DNA of 64,000 nt from Adiantum capillus-veneris (GCA_014529385.2 CM043964.1:132349420-132413419); one strand, 5' to 3'. Positions 43,300 through 56,252 are shown, counted from the stretch's first letter. Made by a program: numbers and translations. Notes: generated from the letters alone by a model not told the origin.

Positions 43300-44900
43300 A
43301 CAACAGCCCCGCATTCGGCTGCTTCCTGCTTGGGCCATTCTGGAAGGCTGTTGGGATAGCCTTCAACTCTACCTTCCTGCTTTTTGGGTCCGTCATTCAG
43401 CTCATCGCTTGTGGAAGGTAAGCTTGTTCTTTTGAGTTGAATGGACACACTTACCCTTCCTATGAAAAAGCATGTTTAGAGCTGGATGTGTTTATCTCAA
43501 CAGCAATATCTACTACATCAATGACCATCTCGACAAGCGAACATGGACTTACATCTTTGGGGCGTGCTGTGCCTTCACTGTGTTCATACCATCCTTCCAC
43601 AACTATAGGATATGGTCTTTCCTGGGCCTTGGCATGACCACCTATACCGCCTAGTACATGACCATCGCCGCACTCGCAAATGGACAGGTCAACCACAAAG
43701 AATTTCTTCATTTGCAATCATTTATGTGCATGTGGAATCTTGTCTAAGCATTTCTGTGCGCATATCTGCACATTTTCATTGCATAGATATTTGGTTGCAT
43801 GCATTGGATGGGTTCAAGAATATCTATGCATTTTAAAGACCATAGGAGGCCTGAATGCAGGAAGTCATATGTTTTTAATGTCTAGATGTCTTACCAGCAT
43901 GTATCCATTTATGTCAATGAACTCAAAATGCAGTTATTTATGTGCATGCGGAAGCCAATTTGTCTACGCACTTGTCTGTGCATCTCTTCATATCTGCTTC
44001 CCTGGCATAGATATTGAGTTATAACGTACCTTGCATATATTGAATGGGTAGAAGAATATCCATGCACTCTAAAGAGCATATTCACTTGAGTGCCAGAAGT
44101 CGTATGTTTTTAATGCATAGATGTTTCACCAGCATGCATTGTACCCTAAAACTTGTGTGCGTTATTGACCTCAGATTGCAGATGTCAAGCATTCTGCACC
44201 TACCAAGATGGTCCTTTACTTTACTGGTGCAACCAACATTCTCTACACCTTTGGTGGTCATGCTGTCACTGTGTAAAGCCTTGACTTCCTCGTTCAAATT
44301 TCGTTGCATCAATCAAGCAGTGATGTGATGTTTATCAATCAAACCTGTCGTGTGTATCTGTGCAGGGAGATAATGCACGCAATGTGGAAACCACGGAAGT
44401 CTATCTCGTAGCCTCACTCTACGTTTTCACACTGACGCTACCCTCGGCCATCTCTGTCTATTGGGCTTTTGGAGACAAGCTTTTAGACCACTCGAACGCG
44501 TTTGCTTTGCTTCCAAGATTTGGAGCAAGAGATTTTGCCGTTGTGCTTATGTTGATCCATCAAGTTAGTACAATCAACATTCAGTTGGTTGATGTTTCCC
44601 TAAAAGCTTCATGATGGCCCAGGTTTTGAACACACAATAACGTGGTGTGTAAGTAGCCAGAGAGCTAACGCTTACTTCCTGGTGTTGTCGAATGTACATT
44701 TGTGCAGTTCATCACCTTTGGCTTTGCATGCACACCGCGCTACCATATTAAATTCTGTTCCTGGGCAGGACTCTAAGGTTTAGATGTCTTTTTCAGCATT
44801 AATGCTGATGCACACGACTAAGAACATATCCAGTTTTTCTAGTGGACTAGGGCTACAACCTCTGCCTATTTTGCTTCTTACTCCCTCTCGCTATCACCTG
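43300..44900 (+). pseudogene. LAX: Auxin influx carrier (AUX1/LAX) pseudogene with recognisable exons and introns
   Basis: AUX1/LAX proteins are plasma-membrane permeases of the amino acid/auxin permease family that import auxin with protons. Five exon remnants are visible. E1 ends at 43417 (GPFWKAVGIAFN, FLLFGSVIQLIAC). E2 is 43504-43687 (IYYINDHLDKRTWTYIFGAC, FIPSFHNYRIWSFLGL). E3 is 44175-44272 (VLYFTGATNILYTFGGHAVT). E4 is 44366-44563 (EIMHAMWKP, VYWAFGDKLLDHSNAF, LMLIHQ). E5 starts at 44708 (FITFGFACTP). Intron borders are GT...AG and fall at family-like positions. Lesions are a TAG at 43652-43654 where Trp is conserved, a frameshift near 44399, decay after about 44740 (a faint MHTTKNI at 44808), and no exons before E1. 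The PLE-1 border lies about 120 bp upstream. It is a relic and not expected to be functional. Confidence 0.9.
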
Positions 44901-45897
44901 CAGCAGAGAAAAGGTATACACACACACACACACTACGACGTTTGCATGCCCAAAATGCACCCCAACAAAAATAGCAACCGCATGCATGCCGTCCACCTAA
45001 AAAGCACACCCTTGCATGGCAGATCTTGAATGGCCTAAGCCCCTATGGCCATGGCGACAAAATCCTCCCCATAGACCCTACCTAACGGCAGTGCCAATAA
45101 AAGACCTACATGAAAGAGAGGACCTTGTGGTGCGAAAGGAGCTTCTATAGTCATGGATACTTTCCTCTCTTGTTACCTTCAAGGTCTACCCCATGTCTGC
45201 CCATATAATTGCTCTTGAGATTACATTGGACTCCAATGTAGATAATCAATTTTCTATCATTATCAAGGCATAAGGGAAAGTAAAAGTGTTGTGTGTGTGT
45301 GTGTGTGTGTGTGTGAGTGTAGAAGACGCTTTTGAAAGAGCATACATGCACCCTCCTTAGTCAAAGCACGCTAGCCAATACTGTGCTTCAGGCTGCCTTG
45401 GCCTCCAATCCATGCCCCTCCCTCAATGCATCACCCATTCATCCTTTGCTTTTTCTACATTGCTCATAGCTTTTCTCTCAATCAATTAATTAGGAGCCTA
45501 AAGACACACCTTCACAAAATTGAAGATTGCTACTGCCCGGATGGGGAGGGACAAATTAACTACACAACGGCCTTCATTCGCCCCCAGTCTAGATAATTTC
45601 ATGTACATGTTGATCTCAATGAAGATAGAAAGAACCTCAAGTACAAACTATAAACACGTGTGAAGTCCATAGGAGTCCTAGTGCAATGCGAATCAAAGAT
45701 TGAGTGATTTGCTACAAGTGAATATACCACCCTTACGATCGGGAGGATGCAATACTTAAATAGATGACCAAGGGCATTTTTACGACAAATGAAAACTATT
45801 CTTCGCCTCATATTTTCTTGGCTGTGTGTGTCTGTGTGTGTGTTTTGTGTGCACACACACCATTATTGCAAAGCCCCATTGCTCCTAGCCCTTATAT
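44901..45897. other. Spacer between AUX1/LAX relic and element E1
   Basis: No gene is recognised. A GT microsatellite lies at about 45288-45316 and shorter GT/CA runs at 45822-45860. The last five bases, TATAT (45893-45897), are the left target duplication of E1. Confidence 0.6.
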
Positions 45898-46050
45898 TGT
45901 GAGGACAGTGGGTAGACAGACATGCGAATAACCTCCCAACCATCCTATATATAGGCCCCTGGCCCTCTTCCATATATAGACCCCTTTACTGCATGTGTGT
46001 CCGGCACATTGCCCGAGCCGTGCCCGTCTAGTCCTACCCTTGGCATGACA
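45898..46050 (-). repeat. 3' LTR of E1 (153 bp)
   Basis: On the plus strand it reads TGTGAGGACAGTGGG ... CCTTGGCATGACA. It contains a TATATATAGG stretch on either strand. It differs from 51599-51751 at about two positions by eye. Confidence 0.95.
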
Positions 46051-46211
46051 TTACTCCCCCCTTGGAGAAGCGTTTTCGTCCTCGAAAACACAAGTGGTGG
46101 TATCTTCAAAAGAACACTAATGTTGTCCATCATGGCATCCCTCATGGATCCAACGGTTCGTTGAATCGGAATCCGGTTCATTGGGAGGTTCAATGAAATC
46201 AAGAGTAACAT
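46051..46211 (-). pseudogene. 3'-terminal reading frame of E1, gypsy polyprotein-like tail, with purine tract
   Basis: On the minus strand the frame LPMNRIPIQRTVGSMRDAM ... FSRTKTLLQGGSNV runs into the LTR. The coding of RTKTLLQGGSN overlaps the purine tract CTTCTCCAAGGGGGGAGTAA. An ending of this kind, just before the 3' LTR, is typical of plant gypsy polyproteins. The same peptide appears at 55923-56097 (RTVGSIRDATTKSISVL, RTKMLLQGGSNV), so this short frame is shared by both E copies. It suggests descent from a gypsy element whose gag-pol was replaced. Confidence 0.6.
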
Positions 46212-49200
46212 CTTGATTTTCTACATTGTTGTCCCTGTGCAACCGTCTTGGTTAACCGACTCATAATCAAAAGAGCGTGAAGGCTCCATTTAGAACTCAC
46301 TTGAGAATGCTAAACGAGTTATCACAACTAAGAGGTTTTTAAATGCATACCCAGGTTTCAGACTTTCTGAAGGTACTGGAATGTGCAATATAACCTCGGC
46401 TCATCTTTCCATGAAAGTACTATGCTGACATACTCATCAACAGCAACCAAGTCCTTGACTTGCGGTGGTTTCTTGCCAATAATCAACCTCATCCAAACTG
46501 ATGATTAAGGTTGATAACTTGAGAATAACAGACAGAGACTAGAACTAGCCGTAACATGCCTTTCATCATATGAAGCAAACTCCAAACCAGAAAGGTAACC
46601 GATCTAGTTGTTTCACTTCTTGCTAACGTATGCACTTAGCATATCCTTTAGCGTGCTTTACTAACGTATGCACTTTGCATATCCTTTAGTACTAAATAGA
46701 ATGCTTGTAAGCTGCCCATCCTACGCGGGATGAATAGCATCAGTAAGAGTGAGGTGCTTTCCCCCAACCACTTATAGACAGTCTCCCGCGACTGATGACA
46801 AACTATGACTCAATCATTGATTATCCAGCCATATACTCGATATGGAATGGAGACAACCAACTAGGTTGAAAGCAGATTGGAGTTTCAAGCAGCCAATCAC
46901 GAACACCCATACTCAGCCATCACCTTGTATGGAAGGGTGTAAACTCATACTAAATCTGCAAGAGAGATTGCACTGGCAGTGCAAAAAATTGCAGAAACAA
47001 TAATGTCCATGAATTTGCATGCCGCTCCGAATAAATTTGTGTTAAACACTAGGGCCCATAACACCTAGTGTGCATGCATTTAACACAAACATATCCGAAC
47101 CACAATTCCATGACGAGACTTTCCACGGTACGTACGTGAAAGTCTTGCAACAAATTTGGACCATAATAGAAAGTGACAACCCGATCACACCTAGGTACCA
47201 ACCATGAGACATTCTCATGAATATAGCATATTTTGCAACAAAAGTTGGACCGTAACAGAATGTGACAACCCAGTCACACCTAGGTACCAACCATGAGACA
47301 TTCTCATGTACGTAGCATACTTAGCTATATGTGAAACGACCCTCTGTTAAGGTGGTTTCACAACACTTGTAATCATAACAAGTTTGTACTTAGTACCCGA
47401 CAATTTCTGGCCACTGAAATTGCTCCTGATACTATGTGCTTAATATGGTCGAACCAATGGATGCGACCAGCACCTAAGGACTTCGTCGCGACACATTGGT
47501 AAAAAGTTGGCACCAGTGTCAGTCCAAGAGACTCATATTCTCCACATGTGGAATATGTCTCAAACAAGGATATCAAGAAAAGTGACATCCATCAAGTACG
47601 AGCTGGTACTTGTGTGTGGAGGTAACTGCAAACACTCCGCGACAAGAGTGAGAGGGACCCTCATTATCATGCTCCACACTGGCTAAACTGAACTCCTTGA
47701 GTTCGGAGACCATGTTGTATCCCATGTGACAACATGTGCCAAATCGAACCCTACAACTAGGTTCATAACAACATAAGGTATAGTGGACGCTATGGTCCAA
47801 AATACTCTGTTCCAACATGCCCTTGTCATGGCTTTGAAACATTCAAGCCTATTTATACAACTTGCACTGGAAACTGTGGGTGTTGCCTGCGCAATCCAAC
47901 CCCTTTGGTTAACATCTACGTAGTCAAACCCCTTGGTAAGACCCTCTGTAGAAACTGCTCAACTAGCAGGCAACGGTAACCAACATAGTTAACCGTGTAC
48001 ATAATGATTGGAATCAACTCGAAAAGTTGAAGTCGTCCGCTACCGTGTGGTAGATTGCGAAATTCTTTCCTTGAAATTTTAAGTGGGAGAGATCAAACTG
48101 TGATCCTCAATGCCTATGGGGTGATTTAGCAGTCACCCTCTGGGTCGTACCCCAAACAATATGTTCATAGACACTCCGTAGTGCTATAGAGAGAGTAAGA
48201 AATCCACACAAGTGAACTGCCTAGCTCTTGTGGACAGCCATGTTATCTCAACTGATTGCTGCATCTATACTTCCTTGTAGAGATCAGCTGCTATGAGTTG
48301 AAGATTTATCAAAAACTCAACTTGAGTGTCGCACTGAAAATATGTAGTGCAAAAATGACACTGTAAACATCCTGAATGACAAGACCCTTGCTTGTCCATT
48401 AACGTCGATATATACTTCTCTGGGTAGATCTGTTCAGTCTTGAAAACAATCACCCAAAGAATGCCAAGAGTTGGGTCTTACCCTTGGCCTGACAATGGCT
48501 CTTAGCTTGTGTGGCTCATAGCCCTTGTGAAAATTAGTGTTCAATGGACGAACCGATGAAGACTAATTTGAGTAGCATCTTAGCCACGTGATAGCTGAGA
48601 GTTAGAGCACCTTGGCTCAGTCTGACTCACGAGCAAAACACGTATCAAAAGCTTCTCAGAAGATTTTTTTTTTTCCCTTAAAGAGAGAGAGAACGAGAGA
48701 AGATTAGCATGCTGGGCTGAGGAACTATCCTTAAGTGTTTAGAGTGGGTGCCCAAGCTGTGTGCTCTTACGCACCGTATGCCTGACGTGCAACTTATCCT
48801 ATAAGCATTCCACAGTTTTCTGGTATGACGCTCTCATCGAGAGAGGTAACAGAAACACAAAACTCACTCCGACCCACCTACCTTGTAGGGGTCGTGATTG
48901 TATGAGTACGATTGAGCTATGGCACTTTGCCCATAAAATAAGTCCTAGATTGAGGTTCCTTTTAGTGTTGTTGTGTGCTAATAGCAACCAACAATCATGT
49001 TAAACAATCCTGTGAACCAATCCATCACGTATGTTGTCCTTGACAGAGTTACGAGTGTGATAGCGGAAGCGTAATCCATGATGGTGGAGGTGAGTCCACA
49101 TGGCTAACATGCCTTGCATGCAAGCTTGTAAGCCCGTGGCTACTATGACGGCCGCAAGCGTGAGAGCCGAAACCAGAAGTGCCTTGCACAACCTGCATTG

Positions 49201-51584
49201 GTAGTGGGACATCATAACGGGATATCACCACACCTAAAATGGGAGCAAACTGCAGGTCATACCAGTTCCCCAAACTTGCGTGCCAATACCCTTGATGCCA
49301 AAGCAATGGGGAGTAGCATGGCACACAGGAGAAGCCTTGCTTCATGTCGAATTATCAAAACACTTTGCTTTACGCGACAAACAACATGTTCCAAAGTAAA
49401 TATGAAAACATGCAAAACAAACAAATTTAAAATTTGGCTAATCTGGTTATCCTGTTGTAACCGGTTTTGCTGAACTGGTGATGGAGAAACTCGTTCCCAT
49501 CAGGCTTGTGGCCTATTTTGCTATGCGAGAGAGAGTTGGCATGTGTATCATATACACCTTTTGTGTATGTTATGAAATAACAATGCAATCAAATTGGTAA
49601 ATCCTTCCCTAGTTTGTATGCTCTTAGCATATGCCAAATGTGGGGAGTCTCAATGCAAGATGCATAAATTGAAGCCGTGCTTCACATATTTACTTATGAA
49701 ATTCTTGAGAGCTCATAGCTACTGGATATTCATGTTGACAAATGTATGTCATATCAAAAGAAAGTCGACCTTGTCGATCATTCACAAACAATAGACCTTG
49801 TCTACTTGTAAATCTCATTAAGTGGCGATCATTCACAAACAATAGACCTTGTCTACTTGTAAATCTCATTAAGTACTCCTGTCGACGAATCTTACTTACC
49901 GCCGATTTCAAAAAACGGTGGCAATTAGTCGGCCATGCCGACCATGTGTGCCACTGTCGGCTGCCCTACTCATGCATGGCTCTATGAATGATAGCCCTGA
50001 TCAATCATTCCATTGCATACAAGAGTTATCAAGCACTTGCTCAATAACTACTCTACGTCATGCTGTCAAGGGCCTTGCCCAATTTGCAACCAATGTGGAA
50101 TTGTGTGAGAACTTCCATGCTCTTACCTCCTAGGTTTGAGTGCCATGGTTCGTGATAATCACCACATGGTGCGGTTGAACGATGTATACGTATGTAAGCC
50201 TTGCTTTGCCGCACCCCTAAACTCAGAGGTAAAGAAAGAAAGGCTCTTGCCAGACATTCCTGAAATTGGCCATGCCGATCATCAATCCGGACATGCAAAA
50301 CAGCGGTGCAGCAAGATCAATCTCCGGTGCCAACAAGCATTTTGTAAAAAAGATAATGGCGTACCTCATGAACGCATTATAGGTAGAGAAACCTTCTCCG
50401 CAAGCCCAAACTCAGGGCTCTTGCTGGTCGCCCTGAAATTGGCCATGCTGATCAACAATGCAACCACGCAAAACAAGTGTGTACGCATGAGCCGAAGTAG
50501 GCACCGGCCTTGCCGTTGCATCAAATATCAAGCTTAGAAATTCGTTCTGTATAAGTCTGCAAAATAGCATCACATAGGGATTAAGAAAATCCTTGGAAGT
50601 ACGAAAAGACCAACCTGATGAGCATGGCGTTCATCCGTGTACGCGACAAATATATCTGCCATTCGATCAACAATATCGTCTTTGCCTAGGAGCTTTGCCC
50701 CTTGACCAAGAAGAACAACAGGCTTTGCCTGACGAGCATGCTCAGTCGAGTTACTTATGTTGGATGCCCATCATAGGGAGAAGCTATGCTTCTAATGTAG
50801 ATTGTCGTGTCCAAGCCGTTAAGGTTATGGCGCTGCCAAAACCTTGCCAAGAACCATGACGTCGATGTTGACATCTCCAAGCATGCAGCTGCTCGAGGAT
50901 ACCACACTAGAATCTCCCTCATGCGTGCTGGGAGAAGATACTGAAAATAGGGGCCTTGCCCGTGGGTAAGTGCCCTTGCATGGTCAAGCTAGGGCACTAA
51001 CCGTAACAAACAGAAAAAACTGTTCCTTGCATAGCGGCTGCAGACAGCGTGAGCAAGGAAGTAGGCCAAGCAGCCGCTGCAGACCTTCTTCGGGCAAGCT
51101 CATGTGACGAAAAACTCTCCAAATTGCAGCGCGAATTCATCAAGCCCTTCTGCATGCAATTTTACGCAGGTGGAAAAACGCTTTCTTGGTGCACTGGAGC
51201 CCCTTCACGCGTAGTCTGCAGCCGGTTTAGACCTTCCTCTTCTCAAATGAAACCGTTTCCTGCCTTGTCGACCTTTTATGACCGCCATGACCCTTTTGAA
51301 GTTTGTTACCCGAGCAAGAGCCACAGCCAGGCTCCTCAAAAACGCCATGGAAGAGGTTGCTCGTTCTTTGCATGGTTTCATGCAGCCCACCACAACTTCG
51401 TCCTTCCTCAAAGCGAGAGAGAGAGAGAGAGATTGAGAGAGAAGAAGACCAATCCTTGAGCACACCATATTCTTGATCTAAGAGAGAGAGAGAGAAAGCG
51501 AGAGAGAGACTGAGCTTCCGTGAAAGCCATGCATCACCATGAACAATCACCATCTCCGTCCTCCCTGCTCCTTCCTCTCCACAT
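46212..51584 (-). other. Non-coding interior of E1
   Basis: This is about 5.4 kb with no recognisable protein domain on either strand. It holds an ~88-bp tandem duplication (about 47143-47318), a 51-bp tandem duplication (49775-49876) and GA-rich tracts (48684-48700, 51414-51440, 51481-51510). Several blocks, for example around 47400-47580 and 47690-47980, match the plus-strand sequence at 62540-63300 in inverted orientation. This shows a common origin and some conservation of non-coding sequence. Confidence 0.75.
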
Positions 51585-51598
51585 TGCTCTGATACCAA
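51585..51598 (-). other. Primer-binding site of E1, initiator tRNA-Met type
   Basis: On the minus strand the LTR end ACA is followed by TTGGTATCAGAGCAAT, containing the initiator-Met complement TGGTATCAGAGC, one base inside the LTR. Confidence 0.9.
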
Positions 51599-51751
51599 TG
51601 TGAGGACAGTGGGTAGACAGACATGCGAATAACTTCCCAACCATCCTATATATAGGCCCCTGGCCCTCTTCCATATATAGACCCCTTTACTGCATGTGTG
51701 TCCGGCACATTGCCCGGGCCGTGCCCGTCTAGTCCTACCCTTGGCATGACA
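51599..51751 (-). repeat. 5' LTR of E1 (153 bp)
   Basis: It is the partner of 45898-46050 and is followed by the target duplication TATAT. Confidence 0.95.
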
Positions 51752-51756
51752 TATAT

Positions 51757-52768
<1,012 letters not shown>

Positions 52769-52805
52769 GAGGCGACGGAGGTGCTTGGCGCTCGGCACAC
52801 CTCAG

Positions 52806-53237
52806 CTTTAAGTGCCACGGGATCCCAACCATGGGATCAATGGCTCTTGTGCAAAATCAAGGGCGCTCGTAGATCTCGGCCATCAATGCGTAAAAACTAA
52901 ACTCGGGATCCCGAGTTTAATTTTTATGTCGAAATCTATTGTTTTAAGTTTAAGTTTGTGGAAAAACACATCTATTTCAAGAAACCGCACGCGCAGCGTG
53001 ATGGTTAAGGCCTCATACTCTCAAGCTAGTGGGGAGGGTTCAAATCCCAGCTGGGGAAGCGTGGGCATCCCGAGATTAGGCCCTGCGTGACCGGTAAAAC
53101 CTAAACTCGGGATCTCGAGATTAGTTTTGAAAAATCTAAACTCGGGATCCCGAGTTAGTTTCAACAGATCGATGGTCCAGATTGATCTTTCACTTGGGAC
53201 CATTGATCCCATGCTTGGGACCCTGTGGCACTTAAAG
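52806..53237. mobile_element. Inverted-repeat (MITE-like) element with a tRNA-like core
   Basis: The left end CTTTAAGTGCCACGGGATCC pairs with the right end (complement of ...TGTGGCACTTAAAG) over about 38 bp with three mismatches. Inside are palindromic AAACTCGGGATCCCGAGTTT blocks at about 52899-52919 and 53106-53160. Between them, 52985-53060 resembles a tRNA: a D-arm string ATGGTTAAGGCC and a B-box GGTTCAAATCCC, with exactly 34 nt between the D-loop GG and the T-arm GG, as in a tRNA. The acceptor stem does not pair. The target duplication is unclear. It may be a DNA transposon that captured a tRNA or SINE. Confidence 0.7.
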
Positions 53238-53244
53238 GGGAGGG

Positions 53245-54830
53245 TTGTCTTCCCCTTTGGATGTCAGCTTTGTAAGAAACTTTCTTAGCCTTTTTTTCTA
53301 TGGATTAGAAGGCCACAATGCATGTAAGCGAGATGATATACGTTTTGGATGGACTTTTTTGGAATCTATAAAAGACAGGATATGCAATGCTCAGTTTGTA
53401 CTCTATCATGATTTGCAACATGTATGTCTATGCAAGCAAAGTTTGATGGGCTTCTTCGTAGAAGTCCAATACATACTAACCTATGATACAACGAACTTTG
53501 ATCCTTACATTAAAAATGTAGTATATAACAAACTAAACCACATACCTACTCAACCCTTATGTCTTTACATAGCATGTGAAGAATTATGGAATGTAACATA
53601 CAAGTTAATCACAGATAATGTGGTTTCTCTAGACATTCCCTTGGATCAAGTAAGAAGGCTAATCAAGGAACTCTGCTCGAACTCTGCAGGATAAGTGTAC
53701 CACAATCTAAGTTTTATTAAGAACATGTAGAACATAGATCACGTTAAGATTATCAAAAAATTGATTGTATCCCACATAAAGTATCTCAATTGAAAAGGTT
53801 ACAGAGCATATACTCAATATGTGAAAAGTTTCTCATTTTGAAAACTTTACCACTTCGTTACCTACTGGCCATTTATAAAGCTCACAAAAAAGTCTCAGAT
53901 GGATAACTAATGGATCAAACTGTTGTTTTTCTCATTTGGCCTTGTTACTGGCATGCATCCTTAAAACATGCATACCTCTAATAAAGAGAGCCCCTTTTTT
54001 GAACAAGAATGCTTTGCTATACTAGCATATGAAAATCCAAGCTTGGTGCATTGTGGAATCCTTACATGATGTAGTCATAAACCTTCCTCACAAGGCCTCA
54101 TAAATTTTCTCAATAAATGTGAAGAAATGCTTTGAAAACATCCCCCATGAAGGAGAATTTGGAGTAAAATCTAGAATCTCTCAACTCATCACATTCTCCT
54201 TTGACCAATCACATGGGAAGTATATTTACTTCAAAAGAAAACCCACCACATGTGTGATTGGGACCTTGTATGACAGAAACATGCTATTTTTATTAACTCG
54301 TGGCTCATTGACAACATGATTGCCCAATGCAATGGAGACACTTACCAGCCAGTTGATGGGATACCAATGGGGTTGGCATGTTCACCCATCTAGTGCAAAC
54401 TCTACCTATACACATTAGGGTTTGAATACATTTCATAGAGGTTACAAGATGAAACAACTAAAAGTAAGGTAGCATTGCTCCTAACATTGTTTAGATACTT
54501 TGATGATATATTGTGGGTCAATAATAATGACCATGCGTTATTCCTTGAGCAATATCCGATCTACCCTTATTGTCTATCAATTGACCACGATGCAACAATC
54601 TTCCAAAAGGAGCAGAGACAAAGACTACATTCCTCATTATGTAGCTGGGAATAAAAGAGGGAAATATAATTAGAAAGAAGTTGGAAAAAGAAAGCAAAAT
54701 TCTTGCAATGGAGATATCCATGTGTAGAGCTCTTTGAGACTAACACAATGGTGCTCTCAAAATTCCAATTGTGCGGTGCAATGCAAGAGATAAAGGCACA
54801 GTAGTAAGACGCAACACACGATGTGCACAT
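53245..54830 (+). pseudogene. Second Penelope-like reverse transcriptase copy (PLE-2), heavily decayed
   Basis: 53245-53697 matches the PLE-1 N-terminal region: FGWTF, CLC in place of CRC, and YNKLNHIPTQP in place of SKGLNHIPSAP. After stops, 53855-53990 gives YLLAIYKAHKK, then in another frame RWITNGSNCCFS and LLLACIL, matching PLE-1. 54119-54319 has VKKCFENIPHEGEFG, with Asn where PLE-1 has the catalytic Asp. GIPMGLACSP follows (about 54358-54387), then RYFDDILWVNNND (about 54490-54530). Similarity fades by 54830. No pseudo-LTRs were found around it. The inverted-repeat element at 52806-53237 sits just upstream and may have inserted in it. Confidence 0.82.
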
Positions 54831-55788
54831 AAACCTTATCTCCTCAATTTTATTTTATAATATGATGATGTTCAAAACTTTACAAAAATTGCCTTTTATA
54901 CCTTGGCTCAGGATCTGATGTACAAGGGCTGGACTTGCTTCAAAAATAGCATAAAATACAACCTGAGAGCTCATAGTCACGAATTCTTCATAATTACAGA
55001 GTGAACAAAGATCTAATGGTTTTCTAGCAAGATGATTACAATCATTTTTTGTTACAAGGATTCAAAAATTCTCTTGAGCATCTCCTTTTCCAGCGAAAGC
55101 ATTTGTTGTTGTTGGAATCTTCCAACACTCCTCTCCTCCTATTTCATGTTGTCCTCGACATGAATCAATGATAGGGTTGTTTAGAGTTTTGGGATGATGT
55201 TGCACATGACAGTTTGCTATCCACCTGAGTCCTTCTCTATATTCTCTTGCTAGCTGGATGTCTTCTTGGGCATAAGGCTTGATTGTGAAGCTCCATGGCA
55301 TGGTAACTGACAAAAAGTGCACTCTTAGATCATTGACTTCTGGACCAAAAATGGTTTGTATCCAGTGTGAAAATCATGTGTAGAAAGCATCTTCAAAAGT
55401 GCTCATGTAGTAGAAGGCATAAACATCAGACATGCAAAGAAGCCATGCAAAATTTGCTCATTAGGCTACTTGTTGAGATCGTATACCATGCCTTTATTCC
55501 CCTCCAAAAAGGACATCCACGAAGTCTCTATAGCATGCACTTGTGGTACATATTGATGTAGGCTACTAACATTCGGCATATTTTTTGTAGCATTTGGTAG
55601 GACAAATCTGCCATGCCTTCATATTGCTCAATTGCCGCGATGAGAGTGCGTAGCATGTATTTTTCATCTAAACTTTCATTGCCATACGGACCTGGTAATG
55701 TTGGATAATTTAGCCAATTGTGGTGTCCTCTTTGTATCGTTTCATGATGGCTCTAGGCATTGGGCAAAAAGTGCCATCCTGCTAGAGC
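54831..55788. other. Unassigned stretch, possible minus-strand protein remnant
   Basis: On the minus strand, 55700-55062 gives protein-like pieces in changing frames: GPYGNESLDEKYMLRTLIAA and WSFTIKPYAQEDIQLAREYR. They end in a Cys/His-bearing segment. I do not recognise the family. It may be a transposon or host-gene relic. Nothing else is seen. Confidence 0.35.
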
Positions 55789-55922
55789 TGTAAGGCCAAG
55801 GGAAATCCGGGGGTCACGGACCTAGGCCAAGGGCTTTGACGGCTTAGATGTGGAATGGGGATCTGTACTAGGCTAGGGCTAAGAGCCACAAAGCCTATAT
55901 ATAGGGTGGTAGGGAGGTGGAT
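55789..55922 (+). repeat. First, truncated LTR of E2
   Basis: TGTAAGGCCAAGGG ... GGTGGTAGGGAGGTGGATC aligns with 56088-56220 but lacks the last ~30 bp. It includes the TATATATAGG promoter-like stretch. Confidence 0.8.
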
Positions 55923-56087
55923 CAAGCTTCTCTTCTTGATTTCATTGAGCCTCTTACTGAATCTTACTCTAGTCAAAAGAACAGTTGGATCCATTAGGGA
56001 TGCCACTACCAAAAGCATTAGTGTTCTTTATGACACTATCACCACTTTGTTATCGAGGACGAAAATGCTTCTCCAAGGGGGGAGTAA
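55923..56087 (+). pseudogene. E2 3' tail frame with purine tract
   Basis: It encodes LLNLTLVKRTVGSIRDATTK ... SRTKMLLQGGSNV, closely similar to the E1 tail at 46051-46211. The purine tract CTCCAAGGGGGGAGTAA lies immediately before the LTR at 56088. Confidence 0.7.
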
Positions 56088-56251
56088 TGTAAGGTGAAGG
56101 GAAACCCATGGGGTCATGGACCTAGGCCAAGGGCCTGGATGGCTTAGGTGTGTAATGGGGATCCGTACTAGGCTAGGGCTAAGAGCCGCAGAGCCTATAT
56201 ATAGGGTGGTAGGGAGGTGAATCTCTCCATCGAATCTCCTGGGTCTTTACA
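56088..56251 (+). repeat. Second LTR of E2 (164 bp)
   Basis: It runs from TGTAAGGTGAAGGG to GGGTCTTTACA with a TATATATAGGG near 56197. Its sequence differs from the E1 LTR, but its length, promoter box, primer and adjoining sequences correspond. Confidence 0.85.
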
Positions 56252-56252
56252 C

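Larger units (their letters stand above)
45898..51751 (-). mobile_element. Complete non-autonomous LTR retrotransposon E1 (5854 bp), TSD TATAT
   Basis: Two nearly identical 153-bp LTRs (45898-46050 and 51599-51751) are flanked by TATAT at 45893-45897 and 51752-51756. The primer site at the right LTR and purine tract at the left LTR show minus-strand orientation. The 5.5-kb interior has no Gag, protease, RT or integrase that I can recognise, only scattered short ORFs. Short LTRs recall TRIM elements and the long non-coding interior recalls LARDs. It would need proteins from an autonomous relative. A second copy of the interior lies at 56252-64000 on the plus strand. Confidence 0.93.

Noticed and set aside
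52985-53060. Functional tRNA gene
   Set aside because: D-arm and B-box strings are tRNA-like, but the acceptor stem does not pair and the T-stem pairs only partly. It is treated as a relic inside a repeat element.
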